Assembly (NCBI RefSeq): GCF_009883795.1
Contig: NZ_CP033868.1
Span: forward strand, 555,501-619,500
DNA: 64,000 bases
Origin: Coxiella endosymbiont of Amblyomma sculptum
GTDB taxonomy: Bacteria; Pseudomonadota; Gammaproteobacteria; Coxiellales; Coxiellaceae
Reading direction: 5' to 3'
Program-made: the position numbers and the translations under genes
Notes under the pieces: generated by a model
The model's database searches: none
The model's input: only the letters and a program-made list of their open reading frames with translations
What the model was told of the DNA's origin: nothing
Part shown: positions 29,175-38,534 of the stretch, piece after piece
Numbering within the stretch: position 1 is the first letter of the stretch
Layout of the letters: each line of letters begins with the position of its first letter

Positions 29175-30848
29175 TCACCTATTCTCTTCCTTTCGCATTT
29201 GTTCTTTAAGAAGATCACCTAAAGTGGTTTTTGTCGGCATATCAGAACTTGTCATCACTGATGTAAAATGATCTTCCTGATTCATCAAATTTTTTGCAGC
29301 TTTGTGAGATACTCGGATAAGGTGATTTGCAAGATCTACACCGATAATCTTAACCAAGATTTTATCATCTGTATTGAGTTCCTTCGTTAGATCTTCTATA
29401 TGATCGTATGTGTAGTCTGCCACATGCATTTGCCCAAACACCTGATCAGATAATTCTAAAATAGCTTTCTTACTTTCTACTTCTTTTACTCTGGCTTGCA
29501 CGATTGTATCCCTATCGTGTCTTTTAAGAAATTCTTCTAAGAGATTTTCCTCGAGTTTTTTGATACTGAGAGAGATTCTCTCACGATCCGGATCAATCGA
29601 TAAAATAACAGTTTTTACTTCATCACCTTTTTTATAGTCGCGAATAGCTATCTCGCTATCTTTTGACCAAGAAATATCGGATATATGTACAAGACCATCA
29701 ATATTGCCTTCCAATCCAACGAATATACCAAAATCAGTAATAGAACGAACCTTTCCAACAATTTCTTCATCTTTTTGATGTTTTCTAGCAAATTCTCTCC
29801 ATGGATTGGACTTACACTGTTTCATCCCCAATGAAATACGACGGCGTTCTTCATCGATCTCCAGTATCATAACGTCGACTTCTTTACCAGATTGTACTAT
29901 TTTACTAGGATGAATGTTTTTGTTAGTCCAATCTAATTCGGAAGCGTGTACCAATCCTTCCGCACCATCTTCCAATTGTACAAAACATCCATAATCGGTA
30001 ATATTCGTCACTTTTCCAGATACTTTAGTGTTTACGGAATAGCGCTTCGTAATATTCATCCACGGATCTTCGGTCAGTTGTTTCATGCCTAGCGAGACCC
30101 GATTCTTCTCTCGATCGAATCTGAGAATCTTAACAAGAACTTTGTCGCCTATATTGAGTAGTTCGCTAGGATGCTTAATACGTTTCCAAGACATATCGGT
30201 GATATGCAATAATCCATCGATACTTCCTAAATCCACAAAAGCACCATAATCTGTAATGTTTTTAACAACGCCTTCAATTTCTTGATTTTCTTGCAGTTCC
30301 GAAAGTCGAGCTTGTCTCTCAGCACTAGATTCAGCTTCCATTACAGCACGTCGTGAAACAACTACATTATTTCGATAACGATCCATCTTGATAATTTTGA
30401 AATCATGTTCAGTGCCTCTAAGAGAATCGGGGTCTCGAATAGGCTTAATATCTACTAAAGAACCGGGTAAAAAAGCCCGAATTGGACTAATTTCTACAGT
30501 AAATCCGCCTTTAACCCGTTCTATAATTCTTCCTTTAACCAATTCTTCAGTCTTATAAGCTTTTTCAAGTTGACTCCAAACCTTTGTACGACGCGCTTTT
30601 TCTCTCGATAATCGGGTCTCCCCAAAACCATTATCGGGAGTATCAACTACTACATCTACTTTATCACCTATATGGATCTCTTCGTGATAAAACTCGGAAA
30701 TAGGTATAACACCTTCCGATTTAAGGCCAGCATCAACAATGATCCATTCAGGCTTTATTTCGACGATAGTAGCTTCGATAAGAGCTCCCGGACGAAGATC
30801 GGTTTTTTCCAAACTTTTTTCAAACAAATCAGCAAAATTTTCGTTCAT
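29175..30848 (-). CDS. rpsA: 30S ribosomal protein S1
   Basis: Binds mRNA on the 30S subunit and helps start translation, especially where Shine-Dalgarno sites are weak, which is common here. 557 residues with six S1 repeats, recognisable by ITDYGAFVDLGSIDGLLHITD, ITDYGCFVQLEDGAEGLVH and ITDFGIFVGLEGNIDGLVHISD segments (each cut short here). ATG 30848 (MNENFADLFEKSL) is preferred to an upstream ATG at 30881 because S1 proteins begin with this kind of segment. It follows cmk by about 50 bases, as in most gammaproteobacteria (cmk-rpsA). Confidence 0.96.
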   Translation of the reverse strand: MNENFADLFEKSLEKTDLRPGALIEATIVEIKPEWIIVDAGLKSEGVIPISEFYHEEIHIGDKVDVVVDTPDNGFGETRLSREKARRTKVWSQLEKAYKTEELVKGRIIERVKGGFTVEISPIRAFLPGSLVDIKPIRDPDSLRGTEHDFKIIKMDRYRNNVVVSRRAVMEAESSAERQARLSELQENQEIEGVVKNITDYGAFVDLGSIDGLLHITDMSWKRIKHPSELLNIGDKVLVKILRFDREKNRVSLGMKQLTEDPWMNITKRYSVNTKVSGKVTNITDYGCFVQLEDGAEGLVHASELDWTNKNIHPSKIVQSGKEVDVMILEIDEERRRISLGMKQCKSNPWREFARKHQKDEEIVGKVRSITDFGIFVGLEGNIDGLVHISDISWSKDSEIAIRDYKKGDEVKTVILSIDPDRERISLSIKKLEENLLEEFLKRHDRDTIVQARVKEVESKKAILELSDQVFGQMHVADYTYDHIEDLTKELNTDDKILVKIIGVDLANHLIRVSHKAAKNLMNQEDHFTSVMTSSDMPTKTTLGDLLKEQMRKEENR

Positions 30849-30897
30849 ACACAGATCACGTTGCGTTTTCTTATCGACCATACCAACACACTGCAGA

Positions 30898-31620
30898 TTA
30901 CCCCCTTTTCTTTTCCAGAAAATCGAAGAATCTCCCTTTTGATATAGAACATATAACTATATCAAAAACTTCCGTTACGCTTAACTTAGTTGTATCAATA
31001 ACCAAGGCATCCCTTGCAGGTTCGGCAGAAGAAAAAACTCTGTTAATGTCGCGAAAGTCACGTTCCTCCAAATTTTCCTGAACCTCACGCAGGCTAACAT
31101 CAATTCCTCTTTCTTGCAACTGCTTATAACGTCGACGCGCTCGTTCTTTTGGATTGGCATCAAGATAAAATTTGAAAGGAGCGCTGGGGAAAATAACAGT
31201 TCCCATATCACGACCATCCGACACCAATCCAGGCCATCGATGAAAATTACGTTGATACTGAAGAAAGGCTTGTCGAATTTCCGGAATTTCTGCAGCTTTG
31301 GAAGCTAATTTGCTGTACTTTTCAGTTCGAATAACTTCTGTAATATTGTAATCGTCACAACTCACTTTAGTCTTTTTGTCTGTAAGACAATTCTCGATAA
31401 CTATTTGAAGTCTTTTTAGCAATTGTACAGCACTTCGTCGATCCTTTATAGGAATTTTATAGTGAAGAAACGCCCAAGCTGCCGCACGATAAATAATTCC
31501 ACTGTCCAAAATGTGCCAACGCAAAGTTTGTGCAATTCTGAACGCTACTGTTCCCTTTCCAGAACCGGATAGACCGTCAATTGTAATAACCGGAGGAGTT
31601 GTTTTTTCTAAGTTTTCCAT
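30898..31620 (-). CDS. cmk: Cytidylate kinase
   Basis: Phosphorylates CMP and dCMP. 240 residues. P-loop IDGLSGSGKGTVAFRIA at the N-terminus, LDSGIIYRAAA (the DSGAMYRA site with small changes), the NMP-binding VSDGRDMGTVIFPSA, and the lid region ERARRRYKQLQERG. Slightly longer than E. coli Cmk (227). It lies 46 bases after aroA and ahead of rpsA, the usual aroA-cmk-rpsA order, so these genes probably share a transcript. Confidence 0.97.
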   Translation of the reverse strand: MENLEKTTPPVITIDGLSGSGKGTVAFRIAQTLRWHILDSGIIYRAAAWAFLHYKIPIKDRRSAVQLLKRLQIVIENCLTDKKTKVSCDDYNITEVIRTEKYSKLASKAAEIPEIRQAFLQYQRNFHRWPGLVSDGRDMGTVIFPSAPFKFYLDANPKERARRRYKQLQERGIDVSLREVQENLEERDFRDINRVFSSAEPARDALVIDTTKLSVTEVFDIVICSISKGRFFDFLEKKRG

Positions 31621-31666
31621 GAATTTTGTGCTACCGATAGAATCGGCAGTGATTTTCGATCAGATA

Positions 31667-32971
31667 TTAAAGAAAAACTTTCAATTTCATTCCTAGTTTT
31701 TTCGCCAATTCAACAAAATTGGGAAAAGAAGTTTTCACATTCTCGCAATTTCGGATGTATACAGCGGATCGTGCTGTAATGCCCGCAATCGAAAATGCCA
31801 TAGCGACGCGATGGTCATGATGACTGGAAATCGTTCCGCCCTGGAATTCCCCTCCTTGCACAATAAGACCGTCGGAAAATGACGTTGTTTTGATTCCCAA
31901 TTTCTCCAATCCTTCTTTCATAACAGAGATTCGATCGGTTTCTTTAATTCTCAATTCTTCTGCGCCTCGCAATAGGGTTTTTCCTCGTGCAGCAGCAGCG
32001 GCAATTAACAAGACAGGCAGTTCATCGATAGCAAGAGGGATTTGCTTTCTTGGAATATTAATACCTTTAAGTTGGGCATGACGAACTAAAATGTCTCCTA
32101 TGGGTTCTGTATTTTTTTTCCGATACTTTACAATCTTAATATTCGCCCCCATCATTTTTAACAAATTTATAATACCAATTCTGGTAGGATTAATACCCAC
32201 TTGACGTAAACAAATACAGGAACCTGGAGTAATAGTTGCCGCTACAATGAAGAAAGCGGCTGATGAAATATCTCCCGGTATAGTGATATTTCCTGCTTTA
32301 AGCAGTCCGTCACCGGAAAGACAAGTTCGTAAGTTTTTGATTTGTATAGGATATTTAAAAACATACTTTAGTAACCGCTCGGTATGATTCCGAGAAGGCA
32401 TCAGTTCTGTAACACAAGTTTCTCCTTTTGCATACAATCCTGCCAACAATAAACAAGACTTAACCTGGGCACTTGCTACGGGCAAATGGTAATGAATTCC
32501 TTTCAGGTTAGGATTTCCAAAAATCTTAAGTGGAGGAAAAATCCCCTTTGAATCAATATTCGCACCCATCCGCACCAACGGGTCAATAATACGCTTCATA
32601 GGACGATTCTGTAAAGAAAGGTCTCCTGTGAGATTAGTAGTAAATGATTGACCGGACAACAATCCAGCTAATAAACGGATAGACGTTCCTGAATTTCCAC
32701 AGTCCAATTTTCCAGATGGAATATTTAGTCCGTATTTTCCCACTCCACATACTAATAACACGTTCTTATCTCTGTCTATCTTAATAACAACCCCCATTTT
32801 TTGAAAAACCTTTACTGTAGCAAGATTGTCTTCTCCCATCAAAAAACCATCTATTCGTGTTTGCCCTTCAGCAATAGAGGCTAGAATCGTAGATCGATGA
32901 GAAATAGATTTATCGCCAGGAACGGTAATTTCTCCACTTAAATTGTTCGATGGAGTAATACAGTAATGCAT
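31667..32971 (-). CDS. aroA: 3-Phosphoshikimate 1-carboxyvinyltransferase (EPSP synthase)
   Basis: Sixth step of the shikimate pathway, joining PEP to shikimate-3-phosphate. 434 residues with [15 protein letters not shown] near the start, [17 protein letters not shown], and [13 protein letters not shown] in the C-terminal half; the closing [14 protein letters not shown] is intact. The residue pattern is that of the Bacillus/class II-like enzymes rather than E. coli. aroD is also in the window, so chorismate synthesis seems kept. It sits 21 bases downstream of serC, the common serC-aroA pair. Confidence 0.96.
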   Translation of the reverse strand: MHYCITPSNNLSGEITVPGDKSISHRSTILASIAEGQTRIDGFLMGEDNLATVKVFQKMGVVIKIDRDKNVLLVCGVGKYGLNIPSGKLDCGNSGTSIRLLAGLLSGQSFTTNLTGDLSLQNRPMKRIIDPLVRMGANIDSKGIFPPLKIFGNPNLKGIHYHLPVASAQVKSCLLLAGLYAKGETCVTELMPSRNHTERLLKYVFKYPIQIKNLRTCLSGDGLLKAGNITIPGDISSAAFFIVAATITPGSCICLRQVGINPTRIGIINLLKMMGANIKIVKYRKKNTEPIGDILVRHAQLKGINIPRKQIPLAIDELPVLLIAAAAARGKTLLRGAEELRIKETDRISVMKEGLEKLGIKTTSFSDGLIVQGGEFQGGTISSHHDHRVAMAFSIAGITARSAVYIRNCENVKTSFPNFVELAKKLGMKLKVFL

Positions 32972-32992
32972 TATCTATCGTATCTTTTTTAA

Positions 32993-34075
32993 TTAACCGT
33001 ACTTTTTTTCAAATGTTTGCATAAAATCGACTAGAGTGTCGATTCCAGATTCTGGCATCGCATTGTAGATACTAGCTCGCATACCACCCAACAGACGATG
33101 GCCTTTTAGGTTGGTCAGCCCATTCTCCAAAGCTTTTTCTAGAAAAAGCGCATTCAAATTTTTGTTTGTTAGTGTGAAAATGACATTCATCCGTGAACGA
33201 AAACGGGGATCGATTGTATTACAGTAAAAATTACTTTTATCGATAGTCTTATAGAGCTTTTGCGATTTTCGATCATTACGTTTAGCAAGCTCCGAAACAC
33301 CGCCTTCTTTTTTTATCCATTTAAAAATTAAACCAGAAATGTACCAAGCAAACGTAGGGGGTGTGTTCCATAAAGAATGTTCTTTTTCGTGTAAAGCGTA
33401 GTGTAAAAAACTTGGGGTTCCTAGAAGAGGCGTCCGATTTAACAAATTTTTATGAATAATTACGATTGTTAATCCTGATATTCCGATATTTTTTTGAGCA
33501 CAAGCAAAAATTAATCCGTATCTTGATACATCAAGAGGACAGGATAATAAATTTGACGACATATCGCATACTAACGTTAGATCCGTTTCAGGAATGAAAG
33601 GAAATTCCATTCCGTTTGCCGTTTCATTACTGACGTAATATAAATACGCAGCCTCTTCAGGAATATTCCAATCGGTTTGGTTAGGCAAAGTTGTATAACG
33701 AAACTGTTTAGCGCTTGCTGCTAGTTGAGGATTACAGTAGCGTCTTGCTTCTTTAATCGCTTTCTGAGACCAAATTCCAGAATCAATATAAACTGCCGTT
33801 TTATACTTTCCCATTAAATTCATCGGTATCATAGAAAATTGTAGTCGAGCACCACCTTGCATAAAAAGAATTTGATAATCACTAGAGATATCTAATAGAT
33901 CTCTAAGATCTCGCTCCGACTCTTCTATGATCTCTTTGAATTCTGTACCGCGATGCGCGACTTCCATTATCGACATTCCAACCCCGTGCCAATTCAACAA
34001 TTCGGCTTGTGCTGCGAGAAGCACTGTTTCTGGCAACATAGATGGCCCGGCTGAAAAATTATAAATGCGCAACAT
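32993..34075 (-). CDS. serC: Phosphoserine aminotransferase
   Basis: PLP enzyme that makes phosphoserine in serine synthesis and also acts in pyridoxal phosphate synthesis. 360 residues: NFSAGPSMLPETVLLAAQ at the start, GGARLQFSMIPMNL, the PLP lysine in CAQKNIGISGLT, and PTFAWYISGLIFKWIK with the C-terminal GHRLLGGMRASIYNAMP. Full length with all expected motifs. It is the first gene of a serC-aroA-cmk-rpsA run and follows gyrA by about 108 bases on the same strand. Confidence 0.97.
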   Translation of the reverse strand: MLRIYNFSAGPSMLPETVLLAAQAELLNWHGVGMSIMEVAHRGTEFKEIIEESERDLRDLLDISSDYQILFMQGGARLQFSMIPMNLMGKYKTAVYIDSGIWSQKAIKEARRYCNPQLAASAKQFRYTTLPNQTDWNIPEEAAYLYYVSNETANGMEFPFIPETDLTLVCDMSSNLLSCPLDVSRYGLIFACAQKNIGISGLTIVIIHKNLLNRTPLLGTPSFLHYALHEKEHSLWNTPPTFAWYISGLIFKWIKKEGGVSELAKRNDRKSQKLYKTIDKSNFYCNTIDPRFRSRMNVIFTLTNKNLNALFLEKALENGLTNLKGHRLLGGMRASIYNAMPESGIDTLVDFMQTFEKKYG

Positions 34076-34183
34076 ACAAAGTTTTAAGGAACTTTTTTGA
34101 TTACTCCGCTAAATTTTTCTAACAGTCCTCCCTTTATCAAAGACATATTTTCCGTATCTTTCTTATTTATCCTTAATCAAACT

Positions 34184-36712
34184 CTATTCTTTCTCGACAA
34201 TTTCCATTCCAGCAAGCGTATCTTCTTGTGCTAACCCAATCAATCGAACTCCCTGGGTGCTTCGCCCCATCTGCGGAATTTCGTCAGTACGAATTCGGAC
34301 TAAGATGCCTTTTTTACTAATCAAAAATGCTTCATCGCTACTAACCACCTGGACAGCAGAAACTGCATTTCCATTACGACGACTAACGCGAATGGCAATA
34401 ACGCCTTGACCACCTCGACTTGTCGAACGATAATTTTTGACGATTGTACGTTGTCCATAGCCATGAGCAGTTGCTGTCAGAAGACAGCTTTTTTCTCTTA
34501 CAACAACTAAGGAAATCACATTTTGATTGTCTCCTTTCAGCTTAATTCCACATACTCCACGCGCCGCTCGTCCCATTACACGCACTTCTCTTTCATGAAA
34601 TCGGATGGCTTTTCCTGCATTGGTCACAAGCATCACTTCTTTTTTCCCGTCTGTAATATCCACTCCTACCAGTCGATCCCCTTTTTTCAAAGTCAACGCA
34701 ATTTTTCCGCTTACACGAGGCTGAAGAAATTTGGATAATACGACTTTTTTTACAAAACCTTTAGTTGTGGTCATAAAGACAAAAAGATCCTTATTGCAAT
34801 GATACGTAGGCAACATAGCGGAAATATATTCATCCTTATCTAAAGGAAGCAAATTAACAATTGGAAATCCGTATGAAATTCGATTACTTTGTGGTATTTG
34901 ATGAACTTTGAGTTCATACACTTTCCCATAAGTTGAAAAACACAGAATTGTTTCGTGTGAATTTGCTACTAGGATATTTCCAACAGAATCCTGATTTTTT
35001 ACTGCTGTAGCTATCTTACCGCGCCCTCCTCGGTGTTGAGCGCGATAAGTGTTTATCGATTGTGATTTAATATAACCACTACAGGATAGTATTATAATTA
35101 GATATCCTTTAGGAATTAGGTCTTTATCCTCTAGATTTGATTTTGTATGAAGGATTTTGGTACGACGCGCATCGCCAAATTGGGTTTTGATTTCAATTAA
35201 TTCTTCTCGAATCACTTCGTGTAATTTATCGGAATCTGAGATAATCGAAGTTAATGTATCGATTCGATTGGAAAGAGAAACATATTCCTCACGAATTTTT
35301 TTACTTTCAAGGCCAGTCAATCGATGCAGTTGTAAATCTAAAATAGCTTGTACTTGCGACAAAGATAAGTGATATCCGTCAGTTTTTAATCCATATTTCG
35401 AATCTAAATTTTCCGGACGAACGCGGTCATTTCCAAACTTTTGTAATAGATCAGATTCTTTAACCTTCCATACTTTTTCTAATAAATTTCCTTCAGAAAG
35501 TTTTCGGGTTTGTGCTTTTTTAATCGCGACGATTACCTCGTCGATATTGGTTAGTGCAATTCCAAATCCTTCCAAGATGTGTGCTTTAGAACGAGCTTTA
35601 TGCAATTCAAACAAAGTACGGCGCATTACAACTTCTCTACGATGCTGTAAAAAAGCATTTAATAGTTTCTTTAAATTCAGTACACACGGTTGTCCATTCT
35701 CTCTTAAAGCCACCATATTAATTCCAAACACAGTTTCTAATTGGGTTTGAGCGTATAAATTGTTGAGCACAACTCCAGCATGATTACCTCGTGTTATCTC
35801 AATCATTATTCGCATACCGCACTTGTCGGATTCGTCGCGCAATGCGGAAATTCCTTCAATTTTTTTTTCATATACCAATTTTTTAATCTTTTCCAATAAC
35901 CGCGCTTTATTTACTTGGTATGGAAGTTCAGAGACGATAATTTGCGAACGGCCATTCTTCGTAATTTCAATATCAGCTTTTGCGCGTACATAAATACGCC
36001 CCCGTCCTGTTTTATAAGCTTCGACAATACCACTGCGGCCATTGATAATTCCTAAAGTTGGAAAATCTGGCCCGGGTATATAGTGCATTAGTTCTTCTAC
36101 AGTTAAATCCGAATTGTCGATCAATACTAGCGTAGCGTCAATAATTTCACTTAAATTGTGGGGAGGAATGTTGGTTGCCATTCCCACTGCGATACCGGAA
36201 GAACCATTAATCAGTAAGTTCGGGACACGAGTAGGTAAAACCAAAGGCATCGTTTCCGTTTCATCATAATTGAAAATACAATCTACAGTTTCTTTATCGA
36301 TATCCTGCATTAGAGTATGAGCAAATCGAGACAAACGAATTTCCGTGTACCGCATGGCCGCAGGTGCGTCTCCATCAACAGAACCGAAATTTCCTTGTCC
36401 ATCAATAAGCAAATAACGGAGACTAAAATCTTGAGCCATTCTTACAATCGCATCGTAAACAGCGACATCACCGTGAGGATGATATTTACCGATTACATCT
36501 CCCACAATACGAGCTGATTTTTTGTATGCTTTATCCCAATCGTTTCTCAATGCGTGCATTGCATAAAGAATTCGACGATGTACTGGTTTTAATCCATCTC
36601 GCACATCAGGCAATGCCCTTCCTACGATTACACTCATCGCGTAGCCCAAATAAGACTGTTTTAATTCATTTTCAATAGGAATTGGAACAATTTCGTGTGC
36701 AAATTCTGTCAT
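34184..36712 (-). CDS. gyrA: DNA gyrase subunit A
   Basis: Cleaving and rejoining subunit of gyrase, which supercoils DNA. 842 residues. The catalytic tyrosine is Y122 (AMRYTEIRL), preceded by the [18 protein letters not shown] region. Residue 83, usually Ser or Thr, is Val here (codon GTC), with Asp87 kept; position 83 is the main quinolone contact. The winged-helix, tower and coiled-coil parts are present, and the C-terminal beta-pinwheel carries the GyrA box as QHRGGRGK near residue 555. The acidic C-terminal tail of E. coli is shortened. The upstream promoter is well formed. Confidence 0.97.
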   Translation of the reverse strand: MTEFAHEIVPIPIENELKQSYLGYAMSVIVGRALPDVRDGLKPVHRRILYAMHALRNDWDKAYKKSARIVGDVIGKYHPHGDVAVYDAIVRMAQDFSLRYLLIDGQGNFGSVDGDAPAAMRYTEIRLSRFAHTLMQDIDKETVDCIFNYDETETMPLVLPTRVPNLLINGSSGIAVGMATNIPPHNLSEIIDATLVLIDNSDLTVEELMHYIPGPDFPTLGIINGRSGIVEAYKTGRGRIYVRAKADIEITKNGRSQIIVSELPYQVNKARLLEKIKKLVYEKKIEGISALRDESDKCGMRIMIEITRGNHAGVVLNNLYAQTQLETVFGINMVALRENGQPCVLNLKKLLNAFLQHRREVVMRRTLFELHKARSKAHILEGFGIALTNIDEVIVAIKKAQTRKLSEGNLLEKVWKVKESDLLQKFGNDRVRPENLDSKYGLKTDGYHLSLSQVQAILDLQLHRLTGLESKKIREEYVSLSNRIDTLTSIISDSDKLHEVIREELIEIKTQFGDARRTKILHTKSNLEDKDLIPKGYLIIILSCSGYIKSQSINTYRAQHRGGRGKIATAVKNQDSVGNILVANSHETILCFSTYGKVYELKVHQIPQSNRISYGFPIVNLLPLDKDEYISAMLPTYHCNKDLFVFMTTTKGFVKKVVLSKFLQPRVSGKIALTLKKGDRLVGVDITDGKKEVMLVTNAGKAIRFHEREVRVMGRAARGVCGIKLKGDNQNVISLVVVREKSCLLTATAHGYGQRTIVKNYRSTSRGGQGVIAIRVSRRNGNAVSAVQVVSSDEAFLISKKGILVRIRTDEIPQMGRSTQGVRLIGLAQEDTLAGMEIVEKE

Positions 36713-36749
36713 TGAGTTACTTCTACTGTATTTAGATTGAATCGAGAAA

Positions 36750-36758
36750 ATTATACCA
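36750..36758 (-). promoter_or_regulatory. Extended -10 promoter for gyrA
   Basis: Minus strand TGGTATAAT, a perfect extended -10, about 38 bases before the gyrA ATG; the -35 position (CAAAAA) is poor. Confidence 0.6.
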
Positions 36759-36874
36759 TAATATTTTAGACATTTTTGAAAATACAGATTCTCAGAAATC
36801 GTTCAAAATTTTAGAATGCCATATTTTCAATTTTTCTAACAAAATTATTGTTTGTGACTTTGGTTTCTACTATG

Positions 36875-36906
36875 CTCCACACCATTCGAATTCGAATGGT
36901 GTGGAG
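36875..36906. repeat. Perfect 32-bp palindrome between gyrA and aatA
   Basis: CTCCACACCATTCGAA followed at once by its exact reverse complement, centred between 36890 and 36891, with the EcoRI-like GAATTC in the middle. It lies in the divergent spacer, 35 bases before the aminotransferase start and about 120 bases from the gyrA promoter. No T-run flanks it, so it is not an ordinary terminator. It may be an operator, a cruciform site or a scattered repeat. Confidence 0.95.
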
Positions 36907-36941
36907 TCTCAAAAGAATTATTATTAGAACTACGTATTGAT

Positions 36942-38129
36942 ATGAACGATATCTTATTATCTTCTAGAGCTCGAAAAATTGAACCTTCCGCCACGATAAT
37001 TGTTTCTAATTTAGCCATCGAGTTAATAAGTCAAGGCTGTGATGTTATTGATCTTAGTACCGGTGAACCAGATTTTGATACTCCGAATTTCATAAAAAAA
37101 TCAGCGATAAAAGCCATCCAAAGTGGATTTACTAAATATACCTGTGTTGGAGGTACTTTTTCTTTGAAAGCAGCTATCGCCCAAAAATTAAGACGCGACA
37201 ACCAATTGTATTACGAATCCGATGAGATAATTGTAAGTAACGGAGCAAAGCAATCTATTTATAATGCCATGATGGCAGTGTTGGATATAGGTGACGAAGT
37301 GATTGTTCCGGCGCCTTATTGGGTGAGTTATCCGTCCATCATAAAAATTACTGAAGCAACACCGGTTATTGTACAAACCACCCTTTTGCAGAATTTTAAG
37401 ATACTTCCGCAGCAATTAGAAGAAGCCATAACCTCAAAAACTCGCTTGTTAATTTTAAACAGTCCAAACAATCCTTCTGGAGCAATTTATAGCAAATTAG
37501 AATTAGAACACCTGTCGGCAATATTGTTAAAACATCCGAAAATACTGATTATTTCCGATGAAATTTATGAATATATTTTTTGGGGGCAGGATCGTTTTTC
37601 TAATATTGTAAATATATGTCCTGAGTTGCGTGATCGCACTATTATTATCAATGGAGTTTCTAAAGCATATGCTATGACAGGGTGGCGAATTGGGTATGCT
37701 GCTGGTTCTAAAGTTATCGTACAAGCAATGAAAAATATTCAATCCCAAAGTACCTCCTGTCCTAACGCAATTGCTCAAGTAGCGGCAACTACTGCTTTAA
37801 ATTACGATCGCAGTCATTTTGACTATATGTACAAGACATACAAAGTGCGTCATGATCTGGTGTTAGGAGCGTTTAGTCGGATGCAGGGTATAAAATGTCT
37901 GCCTGCAAGTGGCACTTTTTATCTTTTTCCTAATGTAACGGAAATTATTAAACGATTAAAATTTTCATCTGATATTGAATTTTCTTCTTATCTTCTTAAT
38001 AAAGTCAATATAGCTGTGGTACCTGGAAGTGCTTTCGGATTTCCAGGTCACGTGCGGCTCTCTTGTGCTGCGAGCAGCGCAAAGCTTAAGGAGACGATAC
38101 ATCGGCTATCAACTGTCCTTAGATTGTGA
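36942..38129 (+). CDS. Aspartate aminotransferase, class I (subgroup Ib)
   Basis: PLP transaminase of 395 residues interconverting aspartate and 2-oxoglutarate with oxaloacetate and glutamate; members of this subgroup also use prephenate. Signs: DLSTGEPDFDTP near residue 45, ILNSPNNPSGAIY, SDEIYEYIFW, the PLP lysine in NGVSKAYAMTGWRIGYAAG, and the C-terminal carboxylate arginine in GHVRLSCAAS. The gene is divergent from gyrA and carries the large palindrome just before it. The symbol is left open because aatA/aspC naming differs among subgroups. Linked to mdh and pckA through oxaloacetate. Confidence 0.92.
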   Translation: MNDILLSSRARKIEPSATIIVSNLAIELISQGCDVIDLSTGEPDFDTPNFIKKSAIKAIQSGFTKYTCVGGTFSLKAAIAQKLRRDNQLYYESDEIIVSNGAKQSIYNAMMAVLDIGDEVIVPAPYWVSYPSIIKITEATPVIVQTTLLQNFKILPQQLEEAITSKTRLLILNSPNNPSGAIYSKLELEHLSAILLKHPKILIISDEIYEYIFWGQDRFSNIVNICPELRDRTIIINGVSKAYAMTGWRIGYAAGSKVIVQAMKNIQSQSTSCPNAIAQVAATTALNYDRSHFDYMYKTYKVRHDLVLGAFSRMQGIKCLPASGTFYLFPNVTEIIKRLKFSSDIEFSSYLLNKVNIAVVPGSAFGFPGHVRLSCAASSAKLKETIHRLSTVLRL

Positions 38130-38136
38130 CCCACAA

Positions 38137-38165
38137 TTGATTATCGTATTGCTGACTAGTAATAT
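38137..38165 (+). promoter_or_regulatory. Promoter for tRNA-Asn
   Basis: TTGATT at 38137-38142, 17-base spacer, TAATAT at 38160-38165. Transcription would start about 20 bases before the mature tRNA. Confidence 0.5.
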
Positions 38166-38190
38166 TACGATTTTTATTTGACAGAATTGA

Positions 38191-38265
38191 TCCTCGGTAG
38201 CTCAGCGGTAGAGCAAGTGGCTGTTAACCATTTGGTCGGGGGTTCGAATCCCTCCCGAGGAGCCA
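38191..38265 (+). tRNA. tRNA-Asn (anticodon GTT)
   Basis: A full cloverleaf of 75 bases with an encoded CCA. Acceptor stem TCCTCGG pairs with CCGAGGA, D arm GCTC...GAGC, anticodon loop CTGTTAA with GTT at 38223-38225, and T arm GGGTTCGAATCCC. The discriminator base is G as expected for asparagine. A lone tRNA gene; the following 269 bases up to recJ hold nothing recognisable. Confidence 0.97.
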
Positions 38266-38534
38266 GATATCTGTAGAAACTGTGTTCTTGTCTTTAATTT
38301 ACAAACTTGTTTCGTTTCAGACCGATCTGTTTAGCTTATCAATGTAAGAGGATAGCTTTTTCCCTATTTTTCTTTCCTTGTATAAATCGATCTTGTATAT
38401 ATTCCCTATTGAAATTGTTGTGGTTTTAAAGACAAATAAAGAATGAAGCCAAACCTTATCGACGCAAGTTCCTAAAAATAAAACGATTAACAACAGATCG
38501 GAGATATTGTTGAACAACAAAAAGTCTTTACGGA

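Noticed and set aside
38317-38520. 67-codon minus-strand frame after recJ
   Set aside because: Low-complexity, TTG start, no motif; treated as chance in an AT-rich spacer.
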